Source: JAJFUE01 sp039683515 (GTDB lineage: Bacteria; Sumerlaeota; Sumerlaeia; MVZB01). From it: a stretch of 64,000 nucleotides of DNA. The notes beneath the pieces are model-generated. The model made no database searches. It worked only from the letters and a program-made list of their open reading frames with translations, and was not told the DNA's origin. The DNA lies in the NCBI GenBank assembly GCA_039683515.1, contig JBDKRG010000053.1, positions 1 through 64,000 on the forward strand, given 5' to 3'. Both the position numbers and the translations under genes were made by a program. Positions within the stretch are counted from its first letter, which is position 1. The number at the start of each line of letters is the position of its first letter. Positions 18,668 to 29,094 of this stretch are shown here, piece by piece.

Positions 18668-18775
18668 GTAGCCCGGGCGTGAGCGAGGGATTCCGATGTC
18701 GGAATTCCAGTTCGGAGTTCAAGCTTCAGCTTGGTTGCATAAAAAGGAGCAAACTAAAGTTTGCACTCCGAACAG
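18668..18775. repeat. double-hairpin repeat element upstream of uxaC
   Basis: An outer pair GTTCGGAGT (18710-18718) and ACTCCGAAC (18765-18773) encloses two small hairpins: CAAGCTTCAGCTTG (18720-18733) and GCAAACTAAAGTTTGC (18749-18764), each with a 2-base turn. It is preceded by AGTAGCCCGGGCGTGAGC. Related copies ending in ACTCC(C)GAAC are at 25304-25331 and 52965-52988. Confidence 0.7.
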
Positions 18776-18786
18776 GAAATACCACC

Positions 18787-21700
18787 CTATTTCACGTTTG
18801 AATCCACCCTAACCTCGCTCGCCGGGTCGTTGCTCCTCTGGAATGGAACCTCGATTTTCACGGCGGTGTTCGGCGGCACCTGAATGAGCCGGTCGTCGTA
18901 GGCGGCGGGGTATGGATTGATCAGTTTCATGCTGTCTGAAAAAGTCCGCACGCGCCACGTCCCCGGCGGGATTGGGCGGATGATTGCCGGCTTGATGATG
19001 GGTCCTTTCTCATCGGACCACCACATATCGGCCAGGAAAGCCATCAGCGGCGTCGAGCATTTCGTCGCATCGCGCGCCATTCTCCATGGATTTGCCGTCA
19101 TGACTTTGCTGAATTCCGAGCCAAACAACATCGATGTCGGGCCAACATGCTCGATGAGAATGCCTGTACTCGGGACCCTTGCGCCGGATAGCTCGGGCGG
19201 ATTCGCAAGCGCGACCGTCAGCGTCGCCGAGCTGACTTCGATACTCACGGTCGTGGTCGTTGCTTTCATTTCGAACTCCATGTAGCCGATCGGGATGGGC
19301 GCGCACGCGAACCAACCGTTGAGTTCGGCCGGCGTTTTGTGCATCGATTCCTTGCCGAGACGCACGAGGCCTTCCTTGCCGTAGATGCCGGCCATCAGCA
19401 CGAGCGCATGCCGGCCCGGCGGAACGTGCTCGATGCGCAGCGACATTGTCTCGTTTGTGAATCGCGCGCCGTCGCCGGGCAGGACGTAATCGATCGCGCT
19501 CAGCATGCCGTCCGGGGTTGGTGTCATCGCCTGAATCTGCGCCCCGCGCAGCGCAATTTGCGGCTTTTTGTCGGCGGGATACATGTATTTGAATTCCGTG
19601 TAACCGGACCGAATCAGATCGTCTATGTTCGAAAACAATCTTTTCAATTCCGCGCGCGCCGGCGTGGCCGGAATCTCGACGAAGAGCGTGTTGCCGCGCG
19701 GGATCTTCACCTCCAGCCGGTCGGCCGCCGACCGCGTAAGCGCCGCCGTCGTGTCGAACACCTGCGCATCGAGCGGCGACAACGGCGAATCGAGCGAGAT
19801 CAACCCCCACGGTGGAACGACGCGCACGAGCTGCCGCTCGCCGTCTTCGAGGTTTTCCAGATCGAAACGGAACTCGCCCTGCTTGTCGGTGAATACTTTT
19901 TTAAAATGGGTTTTGCCCGTATCGCCGGGCAACTCGATGCGCGCGCCTTTCATGGGCCGGCCCGCATCGTCAAAGACGCGCCCCGCGAACTCCCCCGGCA
20001 GCGTCACGAAGATGTCTCCCAGATCATTGTCGCCGGTCTTGAGCGCGATTTCGAGGCGCGACGTCTTCGCCAGCAACGGCAGTTCGCACTTCACCGACCA
20101 GTGCGCCCTTGGCAGCAGCCCCTTGATTTCAAACCGCCCATCGGCCCCGAGCACCGCCCTCTTCAGAGAAGCGAAATACGCAGAACGGTCGAGCGACCCC
20201 GGCCAGGTGATTGATGGATTTTTCATCTCGATCGCAAGAGGATCGCTCTGCAGCCGATGCGCAAAGATGCGTTCCCATTCCTCTCGATTTTGCTTGTTCC
20301 ATTGTCCCGATTTTTCGAGCAGCGCACGAAGCGACACCGACGTGACAGGCTCGTTCGTTCCGGCAATAAGCACCCGTCCACGCACCCGAGCCTCGCGCCG
20401 CATCTCGATCGCCAGCGGCTTTTTCGTCAGCGCGAGCGCCAGCGGCAGGGTGTAAGCCTGATCCGCATACCCGTCCGCGCGCGCAAGCACATGGAACATG
20501 AGACGCTTTTCTTCCGATTGCAGCAGGCTTGGGTCCAATTCTTCTTTCTTGTATCTTAAGTATTCCCTGAAGTTCGCAATGATTTCGGGCGAAGGCACAA
20601 ACATCGGAATTGTGATCTTGCCAGTCGCATCGCCCCTGAATGGCCGCACGTTATCGCCGTTGGAATGTAGATTCACTCGATCTAAATTACTCACCATAAA
20701 CAAGTAATGATAACTCTCCGACTCCGTGATAAGCCCGGTGACGTTTTGAATCGCGTGGCTCGTGTCCTTATCGCGTGCCGTGATGTGCATGTCGAACCCC
20801 GGCTTGACCGGGTGGACCGTCATTTTCAGATCGAGAATCTCGCCCGGCTTGGGATGCAGCACGCGCGCGTTGGGATGCTCCGGCAGCGCCGAAACCCGCG
20901 CATGCTCGCTGCTGATCTGAGCCCGTTGTTCGTCGCGGTACTGCGCATATTGCTTTTTCATTTTCGGGCTGAAATTCTCGAGCCGCGCGTGCTCCTTGAA
21001 CGACAGATGCCACTCCCGCGCAAAGTTGTCGACGATGCCCTGCTCATTCCAATTCTTGAGTGGATCAGGCTCGATGTATTCCTGAATTTTGTAATCGTCC
21101 TGCATCGGCGCCGGGGCGTAAAGAGCTTCGCCGTCCGCAACTTTGATAAACGCCCTGCCGTTTTCATTGGTGCAACCGCGGCCCTCCGATTCGTCTCCAT
21201 AAAAAACGCGTGGGTCCTGGATGATGTAAGGAAAAAAAGGCAGCGGATTGCCCTGTTCGTCGACGAGTTCGAGCCTGAGCCATCTCGCTGGCTCCATTTG
21301 AATCGTCCCCGCATCGAATCCTTTTGTTTTAACAAAACCGATGTCGGCGTCGCTGCCCCGTCGGACGAATAAATTTTCGCGCATGAATTCTTCGTCGTGC
21401 GACTCCGGCCGTGATTCGTCGATCTGGCCCGACGGTAGCAGCAAACGCCCCCCCTTTTCGGTGGAATTGTCAACGACTTGCACCGAGTAGCGGTCCGGCG
21501 GCAACTGTGCGAACGAAAACACGCCAGCCTTGTCAGTCTTTGTCGTGAGCGTGCCTGGGTAATGCCCGCGCACCTTTGAATGGTAATCGTGATGCAGCGT
21601 GACGTTCATCCCTTCGAGCGGCTTGCCGCCGGATTTCGCGATCACCCGGCCGCGCACGGTCACCTCCCGGTCGAGCCGGATTTCCTTGGCGCGAGTGCCC

Positions 21701-22158
21701 GGATTGACGCGCACGACGAAATCGCACGGCACGTAACCTTCGGCGCGAATGAGAAAAAACATGGTCGCCCGCGCCAGGCCGCGATAAACACACCGGCCCG
21801 CCAGGTCGCTGACGCGCCGCGTCTCCAGCCGCCCGATCGTGACCGGCTCGAAGTCGTCATCACGCCTCTCGTCTTTTACAACGATGCTTATTTCGCCGTC
21901 GATCCTGTAGCGCGTAACGGGCCTGCCGCTGACCGCATCGACTACGCTGATCGCAAGCTGGTTGGGGCCGGCCAGGAAATCGCCCGGCGTGTATTTTTTC
22001 GCCCGGTGTAAATACCGATTCAATTCATCGATGTTATCCGCGCGAACCGTGCGCGTTGTGATTTCTTCATCACCCCACAAGTCGCCGGCGACAGCGGGCT
22101 CAACCGTTGCGAGGACAATCATCGCCCAGATAACCGACCAAATCCGGCGTGCGCTCAT
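18787..22158 (-). CDS. giant secreted protein with carboxypeptidase-regulatory-like domains
   Basis: 1123 residues. Signal peptide MSARRIWSVIWAMIVLATVE, cleaved after AVA. The rest is extracytoplasmic: several beta-sandwich repeats of carboxypeptidase-regulatory type (RGRVIAKSGGKPLEGMNVTL, RGRVLIAGTNEPVTSVSL, GRVFDDAGRPMKGARIEL) separated by longer unassigned stretches. No catalytic motif is recognised. The start is set by GGAGG six bases before the ATG at 22158; an earlier ATG at 22179 would spoil the signal peptide. Gene and spacer have lower GC and more varied codons than their neighbours. It probably binds or scaffolds polysaccharide or protein outside the cell, but this is a guess. Confidence 0.8.
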   Translation of the reverse strand: MSARRIWSVIWAMIVLATVEPAVAGDLWGDEEITTRTVRADNIDELNRYLHRAKKYTPGDFLAGPNQLAISVVDAVSGRPVTRYRIDGEISIVVKDERRDDDFEPVTIGRLETRRVSDLAGRCVYRGLARATMFFLIRAEGYVPCDFVVRVNPGTRAKEIRLDREVTVRGRVIAKSGGKPLEGMNVTLHHDYHSKVRGHYPGTLTTKTDKAGVFSFAQLPPDRYSVQVVDNSTEKGGRLLLPSGQIDESRPESHDEEFMRENLFVRRGSDADIGFVKTKGFDAGTIQMEPARWLRLELVDEQGNPLPFFPYIIQDPRVFYGDESEGRGCTNENGRAFIKVADGEALYAPAPMQDDYKIQEYIEPDPLKNWNEQGIVDNFAREWHLSFKEHARLENFSPKMKKQYAQYRDEQRAQISSEHARVSALPEHPNARVLHPKPGEILDLKMTVHPVKPGFDMHITARDKDTSHAIQNVTGLITESESYHYLFMVSNLDRVNLHSNGDNVRPFRGDATGKITIPMFVPSPEIIANFREYLRYKKEELDPSLLQSEEKRLMFHVLARADGYADQAYTLPLALALTKKPLAIEMRREARVRGRVLIAGTNEPVTSVSLRALLEKSGQWNKQNREEWERIFAHRLQSDPLAIEMKNPSITWPGSLDRSAYFASLKRAVLGADGRFEIKGLLPRAHWSVKCELPLLAKTSRLEIALKTGDNDLGDIFVTLPGEFAGRVFDDAGRPMKGARIELPGDTGKTHFKKVFTDKQGEFRFDLENLEDGERQLVRVVPPWGLISLDSPLSPLDAQVFDTTAALTRSAADRLEVKIPRGNTLFVEIPATPARAELKRLFSNIDDLIRSGYTEFKYMYPADKKPQIALRGAQIQAMTPTPDGMLSAIDYVLPGDGARFTNETMSLRIEHVPPGRHALVLMAGIYGKEGLVRLGKESMHKTPAELNGWFACAPIPIGYMEFEMKATTTTVSIEVSSATLTVALANPPELSGARVPSTGILIEHVGPTSMLFGSEFSKVMTANPWRMARDATKCSTPLMAFLADMWWSDEKGPIIKPAIIRPIPPGTWRVRTFSDSMKLINPYPAAYDDRLIQVPPNTAVKIEVPFQRSNDPASEVRVDSNVK

Positions 22159-22340
22159 TTTGATCCTCCAACGAACCATGCGGTTATATATATGTCATTT
22201 TGTGAAAAGATGAACATTGAAAAGACTTCGTCCGCTTGCTACGATATTGTCCGAGTGCGGCCGCGTGGCGGCTGCCCGCAACATACTCTCCGACGATCAC
22301 CAGCGTCATTTCTCGGCCTTTTCGCCCGTTTTGCGTGCCT

Positions 22341-22373
22341 TGCCCGAGACCTCGCCGTTGTTCATCTCGGGCA
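22341..22373 (+). promoter_or_regulatory. leader hairpin immediately before rhlE
   Basis: TGCCCGAGA (22341-22349) pairs perfectly with TCTCGGGCA (22365-22373) around a 15-base loop and ends 18 bp before the rhlE start. DEAD-box helicase mRNAs often have structured, cold- or self-regulated leaders, so it may control translation. Confidence 0.35.
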
Positions 22374-22391
22374 CAACAAGATGGGAAAACC

Positions 22392-23654
<1,263 letters not shown>

Positions 23655-23668
23655 AGAATCGCACCGGA

Positions 23669-23699
23669 AGCGCCACTCCCCCGAGTGGCGCTTTTTTTT
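23669..23699 (+). terminator. rho-independent terminator of rhlE
   Basis: AGCGCCACTC (23669-23678) and GAGTGGCGCT (23683-23692) form a 10-bp stem with a 4-base loop, followed by eight T. A CCGGTCGGGAGATCGG hairpin word follows at 23706-23722. Confidence 0.92.
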
Positions 23700-23793
23700 C
23701 AGATCGGGCCGGTCGGGAGATCGGCGGTCCCGGGCAAATGGCGGTTTTGATCTTTCGTGAAATTGGGCGTATGATCGCTTCCGGAGTCACCCA

Positions 23794-24495
23794 ATGCGCA
23801 AACACACCGCTCCCGGCGACAAGGTTCTGGATTATGGGCTCGTGATCCTTCACGAGGACCGCGACATCATCGTGGTGGACAAGCCCGCGGGGATGAACAC
23901 GATCCCGCTGCCGCACGAGAAGGAACGCAACGCCTGCTCGATCCTGCTCGGCTACGTCCGCAAGGGCGCGGCCAAGTCGCGCGCCCGGATCTTCATCGTG
24001 CACCGGCTCGACACGTGGACGTCCGGGGCGCTCGTCTTCGCCCGCACCGAAGAGGCGATGAACAAGCTCAAGGAGAACTGGAAAAACACGAAGAAACAAT
24101 ACCTGGCGATCGTCCACGGCAAGCCCAGGAAAAGCGCCGACACGATCACGGGCTACCTGACCGAAAGCGACCCGTATCACGTCCAGGCGACCAGCAACCC
24201 CGCCGAGGGCAAGCTGGCGAGCACGGCCTACCGCGTGCTCAAGGCGACGAAGCATTACAGCCTGCTCGAGATCGACCTGCTGACCGGCCGCAAGCACCAG
24301 ATCCGCGTCCACCTGGCCGGGATCGGCCACCCCGTCGCCGGCGACAGGAAATACGGCAAGCAAGACTCGCAGCCGCGGCTGATGCTGCATTCGAGGTCGA
24401 TCTCGTTCGACCACCCCCACAGCGGCAAGCGCATGACGCTGACGGCCGAGACGCCGGCGATCTTCAAGTCGCTCGTCGGCGAGTTCGAGGAGTAG
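23794..24495 (+). CDS. RluA-family pseudouridine synthase, copy 1 (altered active-site loop)
   Basis: 233 residues. RluA fold: DIIVVDKPAGMNT, catalytic loop HRLDTWTSGALVF, RKHQIRVHLAGIGHPVAGD and LHSRSISF. The catalytic Asp of HRLD is kept, but the usual RD of HRLDRDTSG is replaced by TW. No S4 RNA-binding domain is present. It modifies uridine in rRNA or tRNA; the target is unknown. A paralogue follows 14 bp downstream and shares most of its sequence (the first 24 residues differ at only a few positions), so this is a recent tandem duplication. Confidence 0.88.
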   Translation: MRKHTAPGDKVLDYGLVILHEDRDIIVVDKPAGMNTIPLPHEKERNACSILLGYVRKGAAKSRARIFIVHRLDTWTSGALVFARTEEAMNKLKENWKNTKKQYLAIVHGKPRKSADTITGYLTESDPYHVQATSNPAEGKLASTAYRVLKATKHYSLLEIDLLTGRKHQIRVHLAGIGHPVAGDRKYGKQDSQPRLMLHSRSISFDHPHSGKRMTLTAETPAIFKSLVGEFEE

Positions 24496-24509
24496 GACCG
24501 ATATCCGCA

Positions 24510-25214
24510 ATGCGCAAGCATGCCGCTCCCGGCGACAAGATCCTTGGCTACGGGCTCGAGATCCTTCACGAGGACCGCGACATCATCGTCGTCAACAAGC
24601 CGGCGGGGCTGAAAACGATCGCCACCGAGGGGGACAAGGAACGCAACGCCTACTACATCCTGCTCGATTACGTCCGCAAGGGGGCGGTCAAGTCGCGCAA
24701 TCGGATTTATGTCGTCCACCGGCTGGACCGCGACACCACGGGCGTGCTGATTTTCGCCAAGAGCGAAGAGGCGAAAATGAAGCTGCAGGACAACTGGAAA
24801 AACACGCGCAAGCAATACCTCGCCGTCGTGCACGGGAAGCTCGAGAAGAAGGCCGACACGATCACCAATTACCTGGCCGAGAACAGCATCCACGTCGTCT
24901 ACCAAACGCCCAATTCCTCCGAGGGCAAGCTGGCCAGCACGGCCTACCAGGTGATCAAGGAAACGAAGCTTTACAGCCTGCTGAAAATCGATCTGCTCAC
25001 CGGGCGCAAGAACCAGATCCGCGTTCACATGGCCGGGATCGGCCGCCCCATCGTCGGCGACAGAATGTACGGCGACAAGAAAGACAAGCAGCCGCGGATG
25101 GCGCTTCACGCCCGCTCGATCGCGTTCGCGCACCCCTACAACGGAAAGCCGATGGCGTTCACGGCCGAGACGCCCGGGTTTTTCAAGACGCTGGTCGGGG
25201 AATTTGAAGGATAG
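24510..25214 (+). CDS. RluA-family pseudouridine synthase, copy 2
   Basis: 234 residues, starting MRKHAAPGDKILGYGLEILH, closely similar to the preceding gene throughout. It keeps the canonical catalytic loop HRLDRDTTGVLIFAKSEE and RKNQIRVHMAGIGRPIVGD. The start at 24510 follows from alignment with copy 1; the frame is open far upstream but only as a shadow of copy 1. It ends at a spacer built wholly of repeat words, facing the convergent recQ gene. Confidence 0.9.
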   Translation: MRKHAAPGDKILGYGLEILHEDRDIIVVNKPAGLKTIATEGDKERNAYYILLDYVRKGAVKSRNRIYVVHRLDRDTTGVLIFAKSEEAKMKLQDNWKNTRKQYLAVVHGKLEKKADTITNYLAENSIHVVYQTPNSSEGKLASTAYQVIKETKLYSLLKIDLLTGRKNQIRVHMAGIGRPIVGDRMYGDKKDKQPRMALHARSIAFAHPYNGKPMAFTAETPGFFKTLVGEFEG

Positions 25215-25220
25215 GATTTT

Positions 25221-25331
25221 TTTGTCGCAGAGGGGCAGAGAAGGGCAGAGGACGCGGAGTTTTTTCACGCCAAGACGCCAAGGGCGCCAAGAATTTTGAA
25301 ACGATTCCGCCTGAAGGCGGGACTCCCGAAC
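25221..25331. repeat. convergent spacer made of three consecutive repeat words
   Basis: Positions 25221-25265: GCAGAG word (TTTGTCGCAGAGGGGCAGAG, AAGGGCAGAGGACGCGGAG). Positions 25266-25290: CGCCAAGA word (CACGCCAAGACGCCAAGG, GCGCCAAGAA). Positions 25304-25331: hairpin word CCGCCTGAAGGCGG followed by ACTCCCGAAC. The three fill nearly all of the 117 bp between the second RluA gene and recQ. Confidence 0.85.
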
Positions 25332-27200
25332 TTATTCCTGATCCGTCAGCAGGTCGTGGGCGGCGCAGTAGTCTTTGATGAGTTTCAGGAAATCCTTGCC
25401 GTATTCGGCGGCTTTGTATTGGCCGACGCCGCTGACCTGGAGGAGCGATTTCTTGTTGGAGGGGCGGCGGCGGGCCATGTCGCGCAGCGTGGCGTCGCTG
25501 AAAATCAGGTACGGGCGCAGCTCGTGGGCCTCGGCCATGCCGCGGCGCAGAACCTTGAGCATGTCGAACAGGTCGCGGTCGACGCCGTCCCACTGGGCGT
25601 CGTCGGTTCGCGGGCGGCGGGGCCTGGCGAGGACAACATCGGGCTCCGGAGGCCGATCGGGAGATCGGCGCTCGCGGGGTTTGACGGTCGCCTCGCGCAT
25701 GAGGCGCGGGGTGACTTCGCCGCGCAGGACGAGCCAGCCTTTGTCCGTCACCTTGAGCCCGGTCGCATCGAGCCGCTCCATGTATTGCTGCGCGCTGAGC
25801 TGGCCGATCCAGTCGAGGGCGGTCTCGCGCTCGATATCGTTTAGAAGCCCGTAGGTGCTGAGCGAATCGTGGCCGGCGGCCAGAACGGCTTCGTCCTGCG
25901 AGCCGGTGACGACCATGGCGGTGTGCATCGGGCCGAAGCCTTCGCCCTGGCGCACGACGCTCGACAGGATTTTCTGCGAGATCAACAACGAGTCCGGGAC
26001 CGGCTCGAGCCGGCCGAGGCAGACGTCGCACGAGCCGCAGGGGTGGACGCGCAGCGTCTCGCCGAAATACTCGAGGAGCGCGGCGTGGCGGCAGCGCGGC
26101 GTCTCGCAATACTCGTACATCGCGCCGAGCTTGCCCTGCGCGATGCGGCGCGCCTCGGGCTCCATCTCCTCGAGCATCGTCCGCCAGAAGCCGTAGTCCT
26201 GGCCCGAGTAGAGGAGGACGCACTCGGAGTCGAGGCCGTCGCGGCCGGCGCGGCCGCTCTCCTGCTGGTAATGCTCGAGCGAGCGCGGCATGCCCGAGTG
26301 CACGACGAACCGGACGTTGGACTTGTCGATCCCCATGCCGAAGGCGACCGTGGCGACGATGATCTGCACGCGGTCGTTGGTGAAATCGTCCTGGTTCCCG
26401 CGGCGGACGGCGTCGTCGAGGCCGGCGTGATAGGGCGCGGCGCTGAAGCCTTCATGGACGAGTTCGTCGGCGAGCTTCTCGACGTTCTTGCGGGTCAGGC
26501 AGTAGACGATCCCCGACTCGCCGCGGTAGCGCTCGCAGACCTCGGCGACCTGCCCGAGGCGCTTGACGCGGCGCTCGACCGAATAGATCAGGTTCGGCCG
26601 GTGGAACGAGCCGACGATCGTCTCGTGGCCGCCCATGCCGAGCTGCCGGGCGATGTCGTCGCGGACGATGGGGGTGGCGGTGGCGGTGTAGGCGTGCACC
26701 GCCGCGCCGGGGAAGTTCTCCTTGAGCGCGATCAGGCGGCGGTACTCGGGGCGGAAATCGTGGCCCCACTGGCTGATGCAGTGGGCCTCGTCGATGGCGA
26801 AGAACGAAACGTTCACGTCGCGCAGGTGGTCGAGGAAGCCGTCCATGAGGAGGCGCTCGGGGGCGACGTAGAGGATCTTCAGCCGCCCGCCGTGCATCGC
26901 GCCGAAAACCGCGCGGCGCTCCTCGAACGAGATCGACGAGTTGAGGCTCGCCGCCGGGACGCCGCACGCAACGAGGCCGTCGATCTGGTCCTTCATGAGC
27001 GAGATGAGCGGCGAGACGACGACGGCCATCCCGGGCAGCGCCATCGCCGGGGCCTGGTAGCAGATCGACTTGCCGCCGCCGGTCGGCAGGACGACGAGCG
27101 AGTCGCGCCCGCCGATGACGCACTCCATCGCCTCGCGCTGGTTCGGCCGGAACTGCTCGTAGCCCCAGAATTTTTTGAGGATGTGCGGAAGCCTGTCCAT
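25332..27200 (-). CDS. recQ: ATP-dependent DNA helicase RecQ
   Basis: 622 residues, normal for RecQ. Helicase motifs: FRPNQREAME, Walker A PTGGGKS, DEAH in FAIDEAHCISQWGHDFR, TATATP, VATVAFGMGIDKSNVRFV, QESGRAGRDG. RecQ-Ct zinc site: CETPRCRH with CGSCDVC. Winged helix, then C-terminal HRDC domain (LFDMLKVLRRGMAEAHELRP, LLQVSGVGQYKAAEYGKDFL). It unwinds DNA 3'-5' in recombination repair. Between winged helix and HRDC the linker PRERRSPDRPPEP is encoded by the GCCGATCGGGAGATCGGC hairpin word (25654-25677), an in-frame repeat insertion. Confidence 0.95.
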   Translation of the reverse strand: MDRLPHILKKFWGYEQFRPNQREAMECVIGGRDSLVVLPTGGGKSICYQAPAMALPGMAVVVSPLISLMKDQIDGLVACGVPAASLNSSISFEERRAVFGAMHGGRLKILYVAPERLLMDGFLDHLRDVNVSFFAIDEAHCISQWGHDFRPEYRRLIALKENFPGAAVHAYTATATPIVRDDIARQLGMGGHETIVGSFHRPNLIYSVERRVKRLGQVAEVCERYRGESGIVYCLTRKNVEKLADELVHEGFSAAPYHAGLDDAVRRGNQDDFTNDRVQIIVATVAFGMGIDKSNVRFVVHSGMPRSLEHYQQESGRAGRDGLDSECVLLYSGQDYGFWRTMLEEMEPEARRIAQGKLGAMYEYCETPRCRHAALLEYFGETLRVHPCGSCDVCLGRLEPVPDSLLISQKILSSVVRQGEGFGPMHTAMVVTGSQDEAVLAAGHDSLSTYGLLNDIERETALDWIGQLSAQQYMERLDATGLKVTDKGWLVLRGEVTPRLMREATVKPRERRSPDRPPEPDVVLARPRRPRTDDAQWDGVDRDLFDMLKVLRRGMAEAHELRPYLIFSDATLRDMARRRPSNKKSLLQVSGVGQYKAAEYGKDFLKLIKDYCAAHDLLTDQE

Positions 27201-27269
27201 TGAAACCCGCCCGCGCGCAAATCGGCGCCTATCATAACGGGTGGGGACGACGTTGGGAAGAAGGGAATC

Positions 27270-28754
27270 TCAACCGGCGCGCCTGAAGTCGATGAAGCCG
27301 CGCTGGACGTTGGTGCTGACGAGCTGGACGCGGATCTTCTGGCCGACGTCGAGGCCCTCGCGGCCGATCTCGAGGCGGCCTTCGATGGGGGGCCGGAGGA
27401 TGCGCACCCACGTCCCCTTGTCGGCGGCGCCGGTGACGATCGCGTCGAACTTCTCGCCGATCCTGCCTTCCAAAAGCATCGCGGCGGCGCATTTCTCGAT
27501 CTGGCGCTCGATCTTCTTGGCGTCGTTTTCCTGGTCGGTGCAGTGGCGCGCGAGCTCCTCGAGCTCATCGTGCGCGTAGGGCAGGGAGTCGCCCGCGAGC
27601 GCGGCCTTGACGAGGCGCTGCGTGATGAGGTCGGGGAAGCGGCGGTTGGGCGCGGTCGAGTGCGCGTAATCGCGGACCGCCAGGCCGAAGTGGCCGTTCG
27701 AGGCGCCGTTCGACAGCTGCGCGACGTATTCGCCGGGGCCGAGCAGCTTGATGACGCTCAGCGACAGGTCGGGGAAGTGGAGCGGGTCGGCGGCCTTCGC
27801 GGTTTGCAGGAACTGCTCCAGGGCCCGCGGGTCGGGCTCGTCCGGGAGCGACGCGCCGCGCTCGGCGGCCAGCTCGACGATGCGGCTCCAGCGCTTGGGC
27901 GTGCGCACGACGCGCCGGATCGATGGGAAATTTTTTGCGGCGAGGAAGCGCGCCACGACGCCGTTGGCCGCGATCATGAAGTCGGCGATGATGTCCTTGG
28001 CCCGGTTCTGGCGGTCGGCCTGGAGGTCCTTGAGCTCGTCGCCGACGAAGACGGGGCGCGACTCGATCGTCTGGAGGTTGAGCGCGCCGTGGGCGTGGCG
28101 CAGCGCCTTGAGCTTCTGCGCGGCGGCGTCCTGAAGGCGGATGTTTTCGGCAAGGCCGGCGACGGCGGCGAGCGACTCGGGCATCGCCCCCTCGCCGTCG
28201 AGCCACGCGGCCACGCTGTTGTAGGCGAGCTTGGCGCGGTTGCGCACGACGGCCCGGTAAACGTCCGAGCCTTGGATGGTCCCGTCGGCGGCAATGACCA
28301 TTTCAATGACGATCGCGAACCGGTCGGCGTCGAAATTGAGCGAGGTCAGGTCGGTCGAGAGCCGCTCGGGGAGCATCGGGAAGATCTCGGCAATCGTGTA
28401 GACGGAAGTGGTGTTCTGGCGGGCGTGGCCGTCGATCGCCGACTCCTTCCTGACGAGGGCGTCGACGTCGGCGATGGCGACGTAAATCTTCGCCGCGCCG
28501 CCGGCGAGGGCCTCGGCGACGGTGAGCTGATCGAGGTCGCGCGAGTCGTCGTTGTCGATCGAGCACCAGGGGAGGGGCCGCAGATCGCGCAATGAGTCAT
28601 TGGTTTGAATCGCGGGCTCACGAATCGTTTCGAGCTCGGCGAGGGCCTCGGGCGGGAAGTCCGGATTGAGCCCGCGCTCGAGCATGGCGCGATGCGCGAT
28701 CGCGCTCAGAATGGAGCGATGCCGTCCGTCCTCACTGTTTGTCACGATTTTCAC
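27270..28754 (-). CDS. RNase II/RNB-domain 3'-5' exoribonuclease
   Basis: 494 residues. The RNB catalytic domain fills most of the protein: CSIDNDDSRDLDQLT carries the metal-binding aspartates, followed by IYVAIADVDALV, TTSVYTIAEIFPMLPERLST and YAHSTAPNRRFPDLITQRL. A short C-terminal S1-like barrel follows (GEKFDAIVTGAADKGTWVRI). The N-terminal cold-shock domains of full RNase II/R are missing, which matches a shorter clade of RNB proteins found in several phyla. It degrades single-stranded RNA from the 3' end. It lies 69 bp upstream of recQ on the same strand and could share its transcript. Confidence 0.9.
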   Translation of the reverse strand: MKIVTNSEDGRHRSILSAIAHRAMLERGLNPDFPPEALAELETIREPAIQTNDSLRDLRPLPWCSIDNDDSRDLDQLTVAEALAGGAAKIYVAIADVDALVRKESAIDGHARQNTTSVYTIAEIFPMLPERLSTDLTSLNFDADRFAIVIEMVIAADGTIQGSDVYRAVVRNRAKLAYNSVAAWLDGEGAMPESLAAVAGLAENIRLQDAAAQKLKALRHAHGALNLQTIESRPVFVGDELKDLQADRQNRAKDIIADFMIAANGVVARFLAAKNFPSIRRVVRTPKRWSRIVELAAERGASLPDEPDPRALEQFLQTAKAADPLHFPDLSLSVIKLLGPGEYVAQLSNGASNGHFGLAVRDYAHSTAPNRRFPDLITQRLVKAALAGDSLPYAHDELEELARHCTDQENDAKKIERQIEKCAAAMLLEGRIGEKFDAIVTGAADKGTWVRILRPPIEGRLEIGREGLDVGQKIRVQLVSTNVQRGFIDFRRAG

Positions 28755-28831
28755 CCTCGGGCTGTACTGCGGGGTTGAGGCCGATCACGACGTCCAAACC
28801 CATGTCGTCTTGCGTTCAATGCCGTCAAAAC

Positions 28832-28908
28832 TGGCGCGCCCGGCAGGGCTCGAACCTGCAACCCCCGGCTTAGAAGGCCGGTGCTCTATCCGGTTGAGCT
28901 ACGGGCGC
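28832..28908 (-). tRNA. tRNA-Arg (anticodon UCU)
   Basis: Minus strand, 77 bases including an encoded CCA (TGG at 28832-28834 on the plus strand). Acceptor GCGCCCG pairs with CGGGCGC, discriminator G. D-arm GCTCAACCGGATAGAGC, anticodon loop CTTCTAA with TCT at 28874-28872, T-arm with GGTTCGAGCCC. It reads AGA/AGG arginine codons, which are rare in this GC-rich DNA. Confidence 0.97.
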
Positions 28909-29094
28909 AAAGCCAATCAAAATAGTGCCCCCCGCCCCCGCCGGGGGTCAAGCTCCGAAATTTTGTCCCGGCAATAGTGATCGCCGGCGCCCCCGCCGGC
29001 CATTCACGCGCGAAATCGTGAATTCCATTGCAAAGATCGCAAGCGGGTCTAACATGATGCGCGGCTCGAGATTTCTGCGCGAGGGCGATGTAAG

